A stretch of DNA of 64,000 bases from Streptantibioticus_A sp037034305 (GCA_037034305.1 JBAGJY010000009.1:62001-126000); one strand, 5' to 3'; positions 47,662 to 59,086 are shown, counted from the stretch's first letter. Notes: a model not told the origin generated them from the sequence alone. Program-made: numbers and translations.

Positions 47662-48900
47662 TCAGCGCGCCGACTGGCTCGGCGCGGCGGACGGCGACGG
47701 GCTGGCGTCGCCGCTCGGCTTCGGCGTGGGGCAGCCGCCGCTCGGAGACGGCGACGGTGACGGGGAGGGCGACCCGGAGGCGCTGCCGCTGGGCGACGGT
47801 GACGGGCTCGGCGAAGGCGACGCGCTGGAACTACCGGACGGCGAGGGCGACGGGCTGGGCGAACCGGTGGGGCAACCGCCGCTCGGCGACGGGCTCGGAC
47901 TGCCGCTGCCCGACGGGTGCGGGGAGGGGCTGCCGCTCGGCCCGGGGCCGATGCTGCCGCTGGCGGAGACGGTGGGCAGCGGGCTGTGCGACGGGGAACC
48001 GGACGGTCCACCGGACGGCCTGCCCGGGGCGCTGGGCGAGGCGGAGGGCGACGGCTGCGCCGACGGCACCCGGCCGCCACCCGCACCGGGCGCCGAGCCG
48101 CCACCGGAGCCGTCCGCGATCTGGTGCACGCCGCTCAGGTAGTACTGGTACCAGTCCTTGACGGTGTTCAGGTAGTCCTGGGAATGGTTGTAGCCCAGGA
48201 TCGCGCGGTCCAGGCCGGCGGGATCGGACAGGTCGCCACCGGCGGCGCACAGGTATCCGGCGGCGGCGAGCGAGGCGTCGTAGATGTTGTTGGGGTCCTT
48301 GACGCCGTCGCCGTTGCCGTCCGCGCCCCACTGCGCCCAGGTGGACGGGATGAACTGCATGGGGCCGACCGCGCGCGCGTAGGACAGGCCGCCGTCGTAG
48401 TAACTGGTGTCGCTGGAACCGATGTTGGCGTTGCCGCCGGTGCCGTCCAGCACCGGGCCGAGGATCGGCGTACGGGTGGTGCCCGCGGCGTCCACGTTGC
48501 CGCCGTCCGCCTGGCCGGACTCCACCTCGCCGATCGCGGCGAGCAGCTGCCAGCGCAGATGACAGCCGGGCCGACTGCTCCGGAGCGCCGCCTCGGCCTT
48601 CTGGTACGCGGCGAGTACGGTCGCGGGGATGCCCGCGCCGCCCGCCCCCACACCCGGCCCGGTACCGGGCTGCCCGCTGGGACTGCCGGGCTTCACCGGC
48701 GAGTTGAGCGGCGGCAGGTTGGTGATGTACGGCTTTCCACCGTCGATCGGCGGTCCGGGAGGCGGGGCCACCGTGCTGCCGTGTGCCACCCCCAGGGCCA
48801 CCCCCGGGGCCTGTGAGGCGGTGAGCGCCGCCATCGCCAACGCCGCGATCGCGGTGGCCGCCGCCCCCTTGCGTATCCGTCGGCCGAACGGCACAGACAT
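47662..48900 (-). CDS. Secreted lytic transglycosylase with Ser-Pro tail
   Basis: 412 aa. Signal peptide (about 1-30), a Pro/Gly linker, then a soluble lytic transglycosylase-type domain at about residues 90-260: LLAAIGEVESGQADGGN (catalytic Glu near 125-127), SYARAVGPMQFIPSTWAQWG, NNIYDASLAAAGYLCAAGGD and AILGYNHSQDYLNTV. It cleaves peptidoglycan glycan strands. Residues 265-412 are almost pure Ser, Pro and Gly repeats, likely a wall-spanning or glycosylated spacer. ATG at 48900 with GGGAGGGAA 7 nt upstream. Strong terminator follows. Confidence 0.9.
   Translation of the reverse strand: MSVPFGRRIRKGAAATAIAALAMAALTASQAPGVALGVAHGSTVAPPPGPPIDGGKPYITNLPPLNSPVKPGSPSGQPGTGPGVGAGGAGIPATVLAAYQKAEAALRSSRPGCHLRWQLLAAIGEVESGQADGGNVDAAGTTRTPILGPVLDGTGGNANIGSSDTSYYDGGLSYARAVGPMQFIPSTWAQWGADGNGDGVKDPNNIYDASLAAAGYLCAAGGDLSDPAGLDRAILGYNHSQDYLNTVKDWYQYYLSGVHQIADGSGGGSAPGAGGGRVPSAQPSPSASPSAPGRPSGGPSGSPSHSPLPTVSASGSIGPGPSGSPSPHPSGSGSPSPSPSGGCPTGSPSPSPSPSGSSSASPSPSPSPSPSGSASGSPSPSPSPSPSGGCPTPKPSGDASPSPSAAPSQSAR
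47665..48108 (-). repeat. Ser-Pro-Gly coding repeats in the transglycosylase tail
   Basis: About 148 codons of low-complexity sequence with repeated SPSPSPSPSG units and two copies of SPSGGCPT, each introducing an unpaired Cys. At DNA level this is imperfect CGGCGACGG-type reiteration, prone to length variation. Confidence 0.8.
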
Positions 48901-49043
48901 ACGCCTATTCCCTCCCGATGGTGTGTCGTATGCGCTCCCCAGCGCGACAACGAAACGGACACTACGGCAACTTGTGAACCGGAGCCACCGTCCGTGACGG
49001 AGATGGTGATGAACAGTACGAAACACAGCGACGGGAGGCATGG

Positions 49044-49889
49044 ATGCCGTTCACCTTCAGCCATCCCGCGGCGGTGCTGCCCCTGCTGCGGACCGACGCC
49101 TCGGGCGCGGTACGGGGGCGCGGGCCGCTGCTCGCGGCCGGGCTGGTCGCCGGGTCACTCGCCCCGGACGTGCCGTTCTTCCTCGACTCACTGATCCCCG
49201 GCGCCGGTCAACTCGGCCGTGCCACCCACCGTTTGGCCGCTGTGGCCGTGCTCGATCCGCTGCTCGCGGCCGGGCTGGCGGGCGGCTGGCGGGCGGTGCG
49301 CGGGCCGTTGACCGCCGTGCCGCCGCCGCGCGCCAGCGGCCGGGCGGCGCTGCTGCTGGGCGTGGCGCCGGGTGGGCTGACGGTGGCGACGGCGCGGGAC
49401 GCCGGGTGGTTCTGGGTGTCGGCGGCGACCGGGGCGGCCACGCATCTCGGCTGGGACGCCTTCACCCACCACGGGCGCGGCGGGGTACGCCTGTTGCCGG
49501 CGCTGGACCGCACCGTGTGCGGCGTACCGCTCTACCACTGGGCGCAGTACGCGAGTTCGGCCGCGGGGCTGGCCGCCCTCGGGCTGTGGACCGCACGGCG
49601 GTGGCCGCCCGCCCCGCGGGTGCCGCCGCCCGCGGTGCCGCGACTGACGGGGCGCGGCAGGCGGGCGGGCCGCTGGGCGCTGGCCTGCGGCGCGGTGGCG
49701 GGGGCGGCGCTGCGCTGTCGGCGGGACCGACCGCGCGGCGTCTCGTCGTTGATCGCCTCCACCACCTTCGGCGCGGGCGCGGGCCTGGCGCTGGCCGCGG
49801 CGGTGTTCTCCGCCGCGGTCCACGCCGGGTGGGCGCGCCCGCGCCGGCCGGGCGGTCAGTGCGCGGCGGACTCCCAGTCGGGGCCGTGA
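49044..49889 (+). CDS. DUF4184-family membrane protein
   Basis: 281 aa. It starts MPFTFSHPAAVLPL, the hallmark of DUF4184, followed by LVAGSLAPDVPFFLD, ATHLGWDAFTHHGR and several hydrophobic helices (about residues 28-48, 70-85, 115-135, 170-190, 240-260). The conserved His and Asp residues recall membrane-bound metal-dependent hydrolases, but no activity is known. The last 34 bp overlap the 3' end of convergent polA. ATG with GGGAGG 5 nt upstream. Confidence 0.87.
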   Translation: MPFTFSHPAAVLPLLRTDASGAVRGRGPLLAAGLVAGSLAPDVPFFLDSLIPGAGQLGRATHRLAAVAVLDPLLAAGLAGGWRAVRGPLTAVPPPRASGRAALLLGVAPGGLTVATARDAGWFWVSAATGAATHLGWDAFTHHGRGGVRLLPALDRTVCGVPLYHWAQYASSAAGLAALGLWTARRWPPAPRVPPPAVPRLTGRGRRAGRWALACGAVAGAALRCRRDRPRGVSSLIASTTFGAGAGLALAAAVFSAAVHAGWARPRRPGGQCAADSQSGP

Positions 49890-52606
49890 CCGACGGAGAC
49901 GTCCAGCGGGGCGCGCAGCGGGTAGGCACCGGCCATCTCCCGCCGAACCAGCTCCTCCACCTGCTCGCGCTCGCCGGGGGCCACCTCCAGCACGATCTCG
50001 TCGTGCACCTGCAGCAGGGTGCGGGAGCGCAGCTGCTCCTTGGTCAGCGCCTCGTCCACCCGCAGCATCGCGACCTTGACGATGTCCGCGGCCGAGCCCT
50101 GGATCGGCGCGTTGAGCGCCATGCGCTCGGCCATCTCCCGGCGCTGCCGGTTGTCGCTGTTGAGGTCCGGCAGATAGCGGCGCCGCCCCAGCAGCGTCTC
50201 GGTGTAGCCGGTGACCCTGGCCTCCTCCACCACTCGTTGCAGATAGTCGCGCACCCCGCCGAACCGCTCGAAGTAGGTGTCCATCAACGCCCTCGCCTCG
50301 GCGGCCTCGATACCCAACTGCTGGGACAGGCCGAACGCGGACAGCCCGTAGGCCAGCCCGTACGACATCGCCTTGATCTTGCGCCGCATCTCGGCGTCCA
50401 CGCTCGCCCTCGGGACGTCGAAGACATAGGAGCCCACCGTGGTGTGCAGGTCCTCACCCGAGGTGAAGGCGGCGATCAGGCCCTCGTCCTCGGACAGGTG
50501 CGCCATCACCCGCAGCTCGATCTGGCTGTAGTCGGCGGTCAGCAGCGACTCATAGCCCTCGCCGACCACGAAGCCCCGGCGGATCGCCCGGCCCTCGTCG
50601 GTACGGACCGGGATGTTCTGCAGGTTGGGATCGGTGGACGACAGCCGTCCGGTGGCCGCCACCGTCTGGTTGAAGGTGGTGTGGATCCGTCCGCCCGGCG
50701 CGATGGTCTTGATCAGGCCCTCGACCGTGGAGCGCAACCTGGCCTGCTCGCGGTGGCGCAGCATGATCACCGGCAGCTCGTGGTCGGTCTGCCCGGCGAG
50801 CCATGCCAGCGCGTCGGCGTCCGTGGTGTATCCGGTCTTCGTCTTCTTGGTCTTCGGCAGCCCCAACTCGCCGAACAGCACCTCCTGGAGCTGCTTGGGC
50901 GAGCCCAGGTTGAACTCGTGGCCCACCGAACGGTGCGCCTCGGCGACCGCCTGCTGCACGGCGGCGGCGAACTGCTGCTCCATACGCTCAAGCCACTCGC
51001 GGTCCGCGCTGATGCCGTGCCGCTCCATCCGGGCCAGCAGCGCCGAGATCGGCAGCTCCACGTCCCGCAGCAGCTCCAGCGCGCCGTCCGCGGCCAGCCG
51101 GGCGCCGAACACCTCACCCAGGTCAACCACCGCACGGGCCTGCAGCATCAGCGCCTCAGCCTCGGCGCCGTCGTCCACGCCGAACGCCAACTGCCCGCCG
51201 TCGTCCTGCGACGCGGTCAGCTCACGGCCCAGGTACTCCACCGAGAGCGCGTCCAGGGCGAACGAGCGCCGCCCGGGCTTGATCAGGTACGCGGCCAGCG
51301 CGGTGTCCATCGCCACGCCGTCCACCGTCCAACCGTGCTCGGCGAAGACCCGCATGGCGCCCTTGGCGTTGTGCAGCACCTTGGGACGGTCACGGTCGGC
51401 GATCCAGTGCGCGAACGCCTTCTCGTCCCGCTCCACCAGATGCGCCGGATCGAACCAGGCCGCCGGGCCCTCCTCGGTGGCCAGCGCGATCTCGGTGACC
51501 GTCCCCGAACCCAGCGCCCAGGAGTCGACCGTGGCCACCCCGACCAGGCCCCGGCCGTGCTCCTCCAGCCAGCCGGTCAGCTCGCCCGCGCCCAGCACCC
51601 GCCCGTCGATCTCCACCCCGTCGCTGACCGCCTCCGCGGCCTCGCTGGTGCCGGGATCGGCCGCGTACAGCCGCTCACGGAAGTTGGCGTGCCGGAACTC
51701 CAGCGCCTCCAGCACCACATCGAGCGACGCCCGGTCGTACGGCTGGCGGGCCAGCCCCTCGGGGCCGACCGGCAGTTCGACGTCCCGCACCATCTCGGTC
51801 AGCTGCCGGTTCAGCTTCACCGCCTCCAGATGGTCGCGGAAGCTCTGCCCGACCTTGCCCTTGACCTCCTCGGCCCGGTTCACCAACTCCTCGAACGAGC
51901 CGAACTGGATGATCCACTTGGCGGCGGTCTTCTCCCCGACACCGGGAATGCCCGGCAGATTGTCCGACGGGTCGCCGCGCAGCGCCGCGAAGTCCGGGTA
52001 CTGCCGGGGGCTCAGACCGTACTTCTCCTCGACCTTCCCCGGGGTGAACCGGGTCAGCTCGGACACGCCCTTGGTCGGGTACAGCACCGTCACGTTCTCA
52101 CTGACCAGTTGGAACGCGTCCCGGTCACCGGTGACGATCAGCACCTCGTAGCCCGCCCGCTCGGCCTGGGTGGACAAGGTGGCGATCACATCGTCGGCCT
52201 CGAAGCCGTCCACCGCGAAGCGCGGCACCCGCATCGCGTCCAGCAGCTCGCCGATCAGCTCCACCTGGCTGCGGAACTCGTCCGGCGTCTTGGAACGCGT
52301 CGCCTTGTACTCCGGATACTCCTGCATCCGCCACGTCTTGCGGGACACGTCGAACGCCACCGCCAGATGCGTCGGCTGCTCGTCACGCAACGTGTTGGCC
52401 AGCATCGAGGTGAACCCGTAGATCGCGTTCGTCGGCTGGCCGGTGGCGGTGTTGAAGTTCTCCACCGGCAGCGCGAAGAACGCCCGGTACGCCAACGAGT
52501 GCCCGTCCAGCAGGAGCAGGCGCGGCCGGTCTCCCTTCCGGGCTCCGGTCGCCCCCGTGGTCGTCGCGGTCTTCTTCGCCGTCGTCTTCGATGCCTTTGC
52601 TGCCAC
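49856..52606 (-). CDS. polA: DNA polymerase I
   Basis: 916 aa. A Lys/Thr-rich leader is followed by the 5'-3' nuclease domain (LLLLDGHSLAYRAFFALP, VTGDRDAFQLV, GDPSDNLPGIPGVGEKTA). The middle exonuclease-like domain lacks the metal-binding Asp-Glu pair (it reads GVATVDSWALG), so proofreading is probably absent, as in other actinobacteria. The polymerase domain has motif A LLTADYSQIELRVMAHLSED, motif B MSYGLAYGLSAFGL and motif C QVHDEIVLEV. GTG at 52606; upstream in-frame starts lack the family N-terminus. Gap filling after UvrABC is one role. Confidence 0.97.
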   Translation of the reverse strand: MAAKASKTTAKKTATTTGATGARKGDRPRLLLLDGHSLAYRAFFALPVENFNTATGQPTNAIYGFTSMLANTLRDEQPTHLAVAFDVSRKTWRMQEYPEYKATRSKTPDEFRSQVELIGELLDAMRVPRFAVDGFEADDVIATLSTQAERAGYEVLIVTGDRDAFQLVSENVTVLYPTKGVSELTRFTPGKVEEKYGLSPRQYPDFAALRGDPSDNLPGIPGVGEKTAAKWIIQFGSFEELVNRAEEVKGKVGQSFRDHLEAVKLNRQLTEMVRDVELPVGPEGLARQPYDRASLDVVLEALEFRHANFRERLYAADPGTSEAAEAVSDGVEIDGRVLGAGELTGWLEEHGRGLVGVATVDSWALGSGTVTEIALATEEGPAAWFDPAHLVERDEKAFAHWIADRDRPKVLHNAKGAMRVFAEHGWTVDGVAMDTALAAYLIKPGRRSFALDALSVEYLGRELTASQDDGGQLAFGVDDGAEAEALMLQARAVVDLGEVFGARLAADGALELLRDVELPISALLARMERHGISADREWLERMEQQFAAAVQQAVAEAHRSVGHEFNLGSPKQLQEVLFGELGLPKTKKTKTGYTTDADALAWLAGQTDHELPVIMLRHREQARLRSTVEGLIKTIAPGGRIHTTFNQTVAATGRLSSTDPNLQNIPVRTDEGRAIRRGFVVGEGYESLLTADYSQIELRVMAHLSEDEGLIAAFTSGEDLHTTVGSYVFDVPRASVDAEMRRKIKAMSYGLAYGLSAFGLSQQLGIEAAEARALMDTYFERFGGVRDYLQRVVEEARVTGYTETLLGRRRYLPDLNSDNRQRREMAERMALNAPIQGSAADIVKVAMLRVDEALTKEQLRSRTLLQVHDEIVLEVAPGEREQVEELVRREMAGAYPLRAPLDVSVGHGPDWESAAH

Positions 52607-52757
52607 GCCTCCGATCCTCCCACGGCCCACTGACATCCCCACCCGCGACGCCACCCGCCCCGGCCCTCAGCGGCCCATGGGAGGATCGGGACGACAGCAC
52701 CGAACACACGACGCCGGTCGCGGCGGCCCCGTACCGGCACGTAGCGAAGGGACGACG

Positions 52758-55070
<2,313 letters not shown>

Positions 55071-55205
55071 ACACCTGATAGGACGCTGCTGACACCCTTC
55101 CCGGGGGCCGCGGCCCGGCGCCGCCGACCCCCGGCCCAGGCGGTGCCGGTTCCGGGGCGCCCGGAGCCCACCGCGACCGACCGAAGACGATCGGAGCCGA
55201 CCGAC

Positions 55206-55694
55206 ATGGGCGAGCAGGCCGCCACCCAGGCCCCCACCAAGTTCCCGCCGGAGGTCCTCGAACAGTACGCAGGGCTCGGCATCGACCTGCCCTCCCTGTT
55301 CTCCGCCGGAACCCTCGGCACCCGCATGGGCATCCAGGTCATTGAGGCGTCCGCCGAGCGGGTCGTCGGCACCATGCCGGTCGACGGCAACACCCAGCCC
55401 TACGGCCTGCTGCACGGCGGCGCCTCGGCCGTGCTCGCCGAGACCCTCGGCTCGGTCGGCGCCATGATGCACGCCGGACCCCACAAGATCGCGGTCGGCG
55501 TCGACCTCAACGCCACCCACCACCGCGGCATCCGCACCGGCACCGTCACCGGCGTGGCCACCCCCGTGCACCGGGGCCGCACCACCGCCACCTACGAGAT
55601 CGTCATCACCGACGAACAGGAACGCCGCATCTGCTCCGCCCGGCTGACCTGCGTACTGCGCCCCTCGGCCCCCGGCGGCAACCAGACCACCTGA
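55206..55694 (+). CDS. PaaI-family hotdog thioesterase
   Basis: 162 aa hotdog-fold protein. QPYGLLHGGASAVLAETLGS is the catalytic/CoA-binding signature (HGG plus Glu), followed by VGVDLNATHHRGIRTGTVTG. It should hydrolyse acyl-CoA, possibly aromatic acyl-CoA such as 1,4-dihydroxynaphthoyl- or phenylacetyl-CoA types; the substrate is not determinable. ATG at 55206 with GGAG upstream. 135 nt after the oxidoreductase gene and only 7 bp from the convergent phosphatase stop, with no hairpin between. Confidence 0.9.
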   Translation: MGEQAATQAPTKFPPEVLEQYAGLGIDLPSLFSAGTLGTRMGIQVIEASAERVVGTMPVDGNTQPYGLLHGGASAVLAETLGSVGAMMHAGPHKIAVGVDLNATHHRGIRTGTVTGVATPVHRGRTTATYEIVITDEQERRICSARLTCVLRPSAPGGNQTT

Positions 55695-55701
55695 CCCCCG
55701 G

Positions 55702-56865
55702 CTACCGCCCGTACGGCGCGATGGCCAGGATCGCCACGTCATCGTGGAGCGCCCGGGCGTGCCGCGGCAGATCGGTGTCGAGGAAGTCGACCACCTCCCG
55801 GGGCGTGGGCGCCGGCAGCCCGGCGAAACGTCCCCGCAACCGCTCCAGCAGCGGATAGAAGACCCCGTCGCGGTCACGGGCCTCCATCAGCCCGTCAGTG
55901 CACAGCAACAGCACATCCCCCGGAGCGAAGCGGTGCCCATAGGGCACGGGACGCTCCGGGGCCAGCACACCCAGGCCCAGCGGAAGACCGGGCGGCCCAC
56001 TCAGCGCGATCACCTGACCCCCGGAGATCAGCACCGGCTCGACATGGCCATGGTTGATGATCACCACGCGGCCGTCCCGCGAGTCGTACTCGAAGAGAGC
56101 CGCGGTGACGAACAACTCCTCATCGAGGACCGCCGCCGCCTCCCGGGCGATCCGCCGCTCCATGCTGACCGCCACCTGTACCAGGTCGCCGGGATCGTAG
56201 GCAGCCTGACGGAAACTGCCCAGCACATCGGCGACGGTACGCACGGCCCGAAGGCCCTTGCCCCGCACATCACCGATGATGGCCCGCTCACCCGCCGGGG
56301 TGGCGCAGATGTCGAACAGGTCGCCCCCCACCATCGTCCCGGCCTCGGCCGGGTGGTACAGGCTGGCCGCCAGCACACGGCCCACCTGGTGCGGGACCGG
56401 CCGCAGCAGGGTGTGCATCAGCGCCTCGGCGACCGAGTTGGCATGCAGCAGATGCGCCTCCTGGCGCTTGCGGTGAGCCGCCAGCGCCGTGCCGGTCAAA
56501 CCCACCAGCGCCGTGGAGATGTACGCGCCCACATAGTGCCTCTCCCACAGGTCGTGCGCGCTGCGCCCGGCACAGCACGGCGTCCCGGCCAAGATCGCCT
56601 CGAACCCCACCGCGAACACCGTCACCGCGACCACGCCCAGCGGACCCTGCGTGTACGCGGCGATCACCGGCAGCGCGACCAGCAGGAAACTCACCGGCCA
56701 CTGCACCGGAGTCACCGGTTCCAGCACCAGCACGGCCGCCACGTACGCCACCGGCAGCCAGCGCATCCAAGCCGGTGCGGCAGGCACCCGCAAGCCCGCG
56801 TCGCTCAACCTCGCCGCCCGGCGGCGGTCGGCCTTGCCGACCGCGCCGCGGAGTTGCTGGTTCAC
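55702..56865 (-). CDS. Membrane-bound SpoIIE-type Ser/Thr phosphatase
   Basis: 387 aa PP2C-family phosphatase. N-terminal membrane region with about four hydrophobic helices (residues 33-135), then the SpoIIE domain from about 160: LYHPAEAGTMVGGDLFDICA, IIGDVRGKGLRAVRTVADVL, VIINHGHVEPVLISGGQ and LLLCTDGLMEARDRDGVFYP, giving the metal-binding Asp residues. Typical target: a phosphorylated anti-anti-sigma factor. A cytosolic GAF or PAS sensor is absent, so the membrane segment may sense. GTG start. 309 nt downstream of pdtaR. Confidence 0.92.
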   Translation of the reverse strand: MNQQLRGAVGKADRRRAARLSDAGLRVPAAPAWMRWLPVAYVAAVLVLEPVTPVQWPVSFLLVALPVIAAYTQGPLGVVAVTVFAVGFEAILAGTPCCAGRSAHDLWERHYVGAYISTALVGLTGTALAAHRKRQEAHLLHANSVAEALMHTLLRPVPHQVGRVLAASLYHPAEAGTMVGGDLFDICATPAGERAIIGDVRGKGLRAVRTVADVLGSFRQAAYDPGDLVQVAVSMERRIAREAAAVLDEELFVTAALFEYDSRDGRVVIINHGHVEPVLISGGQVIALSGPPGLPLGLGVLAPERPVPYGHRFAPGDVLLLCTDGLMEARDRDGVFYPLLERLRGRFAGLPAPTPREVVDFLDTDLPRHARALHDDVAILAIAPYGR

Positions 56866-57174
56866 CTGTCACTCCCAGCGGTGTGCAGCGGGTGCGCGGT
56901 GCCCAGGGAGAGGGTTGGTACACGGCTCGGACGCCGGTGGCGCGGACGGAACTCCCGGGCGAGGCTTCTTCCTACCGACGGCACCGGGCGGACCAGCGCC
57001 GTCACCATCATCTTCCCGAGCACCCCGCCGCGCACGGCCAACGCCCACCGCGCGGCCGGGCCGCCACGGCCCGGTGGTGTAACGGACGAAGCGGCCGTTA
57101 CGCCATCCGCGGCACGGCGGGGGATGCCGGACCTGACGCGCCCGGTGGTGCGGGAAGGGCCCGGGCGGCGGACC
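56866..57174. other. Intergenic region between pdtaR and the phosphatase gene (309 bp)
   Basis: No gene is seen. It contains the GTAACGG-N9-CCGTTAC inverted repeat (57079-57101), which may end pdtaR transcription or bind a regulator. No clear -10/-35 pair for the phosphatase gene. Confidence 0.4.
57079..57101. repeat. Inverted repeat GTAACGG/CCGTTAC
   Basis: 7-bp perfect arms separated by 9 nt, about 75 nt beyond the pdtaR stop. Confidence 0.45.
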
Positions 57175-57867
57175 TCAGCCCGCCGCGCCCTGGTCGTCCC
57201 TGCCGCTCTTGCCGCCGGTGCCGCTGACCTCGTCGATCACGGCCTGCGCCACCTGCTGCATCGACATCCGGCGGTCCATCGACGTCTTCTGGATCCAGCG
57301 GAACGCGGCGGGCTCGCTCAGCCCGTACGCGGTCTGCAGCGCGCTCTTGGCCCGGTCCACCAGCTTGCGGGTCTCCAGACGCTGGGCCAGGTCGGCGACC
57401 TCCTCCTCAAGCGCGCGCAGCTCGGTGAAGCGGGAGACGGCCATCTCGATGGCCGGTACCAGGTCGCTCTTGCTGAACGGCTTGACCAGGTATGCCATCG
57501 CGCCCGCCTCACGCGCCCGGTCGACCAGTTCGCGCTGGGAGAAGGCGGTCAGCATCAGCACCGGGGCGATGCGCTCCTTGGCGATGCGCTCGGCGGCCGA
57601 GATCCCGTCCAGGATCGGCATCTTCACGTCCAGGATCACCAGATCGGGCCGGTGCTCCTCGGCGAGTTCCACCGCCCGCTGGCCGTCACCGGCTTCGCCG
57701 ACGACGCAGTAGCCCTCTTCTTCGAGCATCTCCTTCAGGTCGAGGCGGATCAGCGCCTCGTCCTCGGCGATGACGACGCGCGTCGTGTGCGGCGGGACGT
57801 GCGAGGGTTCGCCTTCGGCGTCGGCGGCCGGGGGCGTCATCTCGTCGGGGGCGTCAGCGGCGGTCAC
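57175..57867 (-). CDS. pdtaR: ANTAR-domain response regulator (PdtaR type)
   Basis: 230 aa. Receiver domain at about residues 30-145: TRVVIAEDEALIRLDLKEML, phospho-acceptor Asp in PDLVILDVKMPILDG, switch Thr in LMLTAFSQREL, Lys in MAYLVKPFSKSD. The C-terminal ANTAR RNA-binding domain has LETRKLVDRAKSALQTAYGL and MSMQQVAQAVIDEV. Such proteins antiterminate by binding dual stem-loops in mRNA leaders; the partner histidine kinase is not in the window. GTG at 57867 with GAGGAG 9 nt upstream preferred over ATG at 57885. Confidence 0.94.
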   Translation of the reverse strand: MTAADAPDEMTPPAADAEGEPSHVPPHTTRVVIAEDEALIRLDLKEMLEEEGYCVVGEAGDGQRAVELAEEHRPDLVILDVKMPILDGISAAERIAKERIAPVLMLTAFSQRELVDRAREAGAMAYLVKPFSKSDLVPAIEMAVSRFTELRALEEEVADLAQRLETRKLVDRAKSALQTAYGLSEPAAFRWIQKTSMDRRMSMQQVAQAVIDEVSGTGGKSGRDDQGAAG

Positions 57868-57966
57868 TGGGCTTCGGCTCCTCATTTCAGTGCGGGGGTG
57901 CATGCACGAGCCTACCTGTGTGACTTCATCGACCCTCAGCCTGTACTGTATGACCTGCGTTCCAAG

Positions 57967-58049
57967 CCGGGTTGGTGGAATGGCATACACGGATGTCTCA
58001 AACACATCTGCCCGTGAGGGCTTGCGGGTTCGAATCCCGCACCCGGCAC
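57967..58049 (+). tRNA. tRNA-Leu (CAA)
   Basis: 83 nt. Acceptor GCCGGGT pairs with ACCCGGC, T arm GCGGG-TTCGAAT-CCCGC, anticodon stem GATGT/ACATC with loop CTCAAAC, so anticodon CAA. A long variable arm (TGCCCGTGAGGGCT) is as expected of class II tRNA-Leu. Discriminator A; CCA is not fully encoded (ACCC). Divergent from pdtaR. Confidence 0.95.
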
Positions 58050-58107
58050 CCGACCACTCTTTCGAGTGGCATTCCTCCCCTCACCTCCATCGCTTCGGTT
58101 CACATGT

Positions 58108-58113
58108 CACGCT
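58108..58113 (+). promoter_or_regulatory. Possible -10 of a leaderless promoter for the LAGLIDADG gene
   Basis: CACGCT lies 6 nt before the ATG at 58120, and no ribosome site is present. Weak on its own. Confidence 0.3.
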
Positions 58114-58119
58114 GTGTGC

Positions 58120-58908
58120 ATGCACCAGAACGCTCTTTCGACTCGTGATGCGGCTCTGGCCCTCTTACGCTCCGGCGTGTCAAATGCGGAAGTGGGACGC
58201 CGCCTCGGTGTTCCGGCAGGCACCATCGGCTACTGGCTGCACTTGGACCGCGCCGATCGAGGCGCCTTGCCGGGCCGCCCCAACGCCCTCTGCCCTCGGT
58301 GTGACGGGCGGGATCTCGACGAGGTCGCATACGCCTATCTCCTGGGCCTCTACCTCGGTGATGGCCACATCATCCGGTACTCGGAGCACCGGGCGCCAAG
58401 TCTGCTGATCACCTGCGGGGACGGCTGGCCAGGGCTGATGGACGCGGCGGAAAAGGCCATGCGCGACGTCTTCCCTTTCAACAAACCCTGCCGCGTTCGT
58501 CGCACGGGCTGCCACGACGTCAAGGTCTACTCCACGCACCTGGGGTGCATGTTCCCCCAGCACGGCCACGGCAAGAAACACGAGCGGCGCATCCAACTGG
58601 AGCAGTGGCAAAGGGACATCGTCGACAGGCACCCGTGGGGCTTCATCCGGGGACTGGTCCACTCCGACGGATGCCGCATCACCAACTGGACAACCCGTAC
58701 AGTCCAGGGCGAGCGCAAGCGATACGAGTATCCCCGCTACTTCTTCACCAACAAGTCGGATGACATCCGCCAGCTGTACACGGACGCCCTAGACAAGGTC
58801 GGCGTCGAGTGGAAGGTGACCAGACGCGGCAGCGCCCCGTACAACATCTCGGTGGCCCGCAAGGCATCCGTGGCCATGATGGATCGGCACATCGGCCCCA
58901 AGTACTAG
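58120..58908 (+). CDS. LAGLIDADG homing-endonuclease-like protein with N-terminal HTH
   Basis: 262 aa. An N-terminal helix-turn-helix (LLRSGVSNAEVGRRLGVPAG, about 15-34) precedes two LAGLIDADG-type motifs: AYLLGLYLGDGHI (residues 72-84, D81) and FIRGLVHSDGCRI (175-187, D183). Both acidic residues are kept, so nuclease activity is possible, unlike WhiA. A CPRCDGRD segment could hold metal. It stands alone, 70 nt after tRNA-Leu, not inside an intron or intein. It may be a domesticated regulator or a free-standing homing nuclease. ATG 58120; no ribosome site. Confidence 0.78.
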   Translation: MHQNALSTRDAALALLRSGVSNAEVGRRLGVPAGTIGYWLHLDRADRGALPGRPNALCPRCDGRDLDEVAYAYLLGLYLGDGHIIRYSEHRAPSLLITCGDGWPGLMDAAEKAMRDVFPFNKPCRVRRTGCHDVKVYSTHLGCMFPQHGHGKKHERRIQLEQWQRDIVDRHPWGFIRGLVHSDGCRITNWTTRTVQGERKRYEYPRYFFTNKSDDIRQLYTDALDKVGVEWKVTRRGSAPYNISVARKASVAMMDRHIGPKY

Positions 58909-59086
58909 GCGTTCGGCTGGGAGTTGTGGGGATGCGCCGTCGATCATCTGCGGCACCGTTGTGGTTGGTCGCACAGTTCCCCGCGCCCCTTCCAGGGCGC
59001 TTGCGAACCGCAGCACTTCGCCCGGCCCTGCTCGGGCGACGCCTAAGCGTTGCGGTAGTTGGTTCAGCCGAAGCCCAACGCCCGTT

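Noticed and set aside
47665..48108. Repetitive DNA as a CRISPR array or satellite
   Set aside because: The periodicity is imperfect, in frame and explained by Ser-Pro codons; there are no unique spacers.
48901..49043. c-di-AMP (ydaO) riboswitch before the lytic transglycosylase
   Set aside because: Some actinobacterial wall hydrolases have one, but this gap is only 143 bp and is shared with a divergent gene; I saw none of the expected stems.
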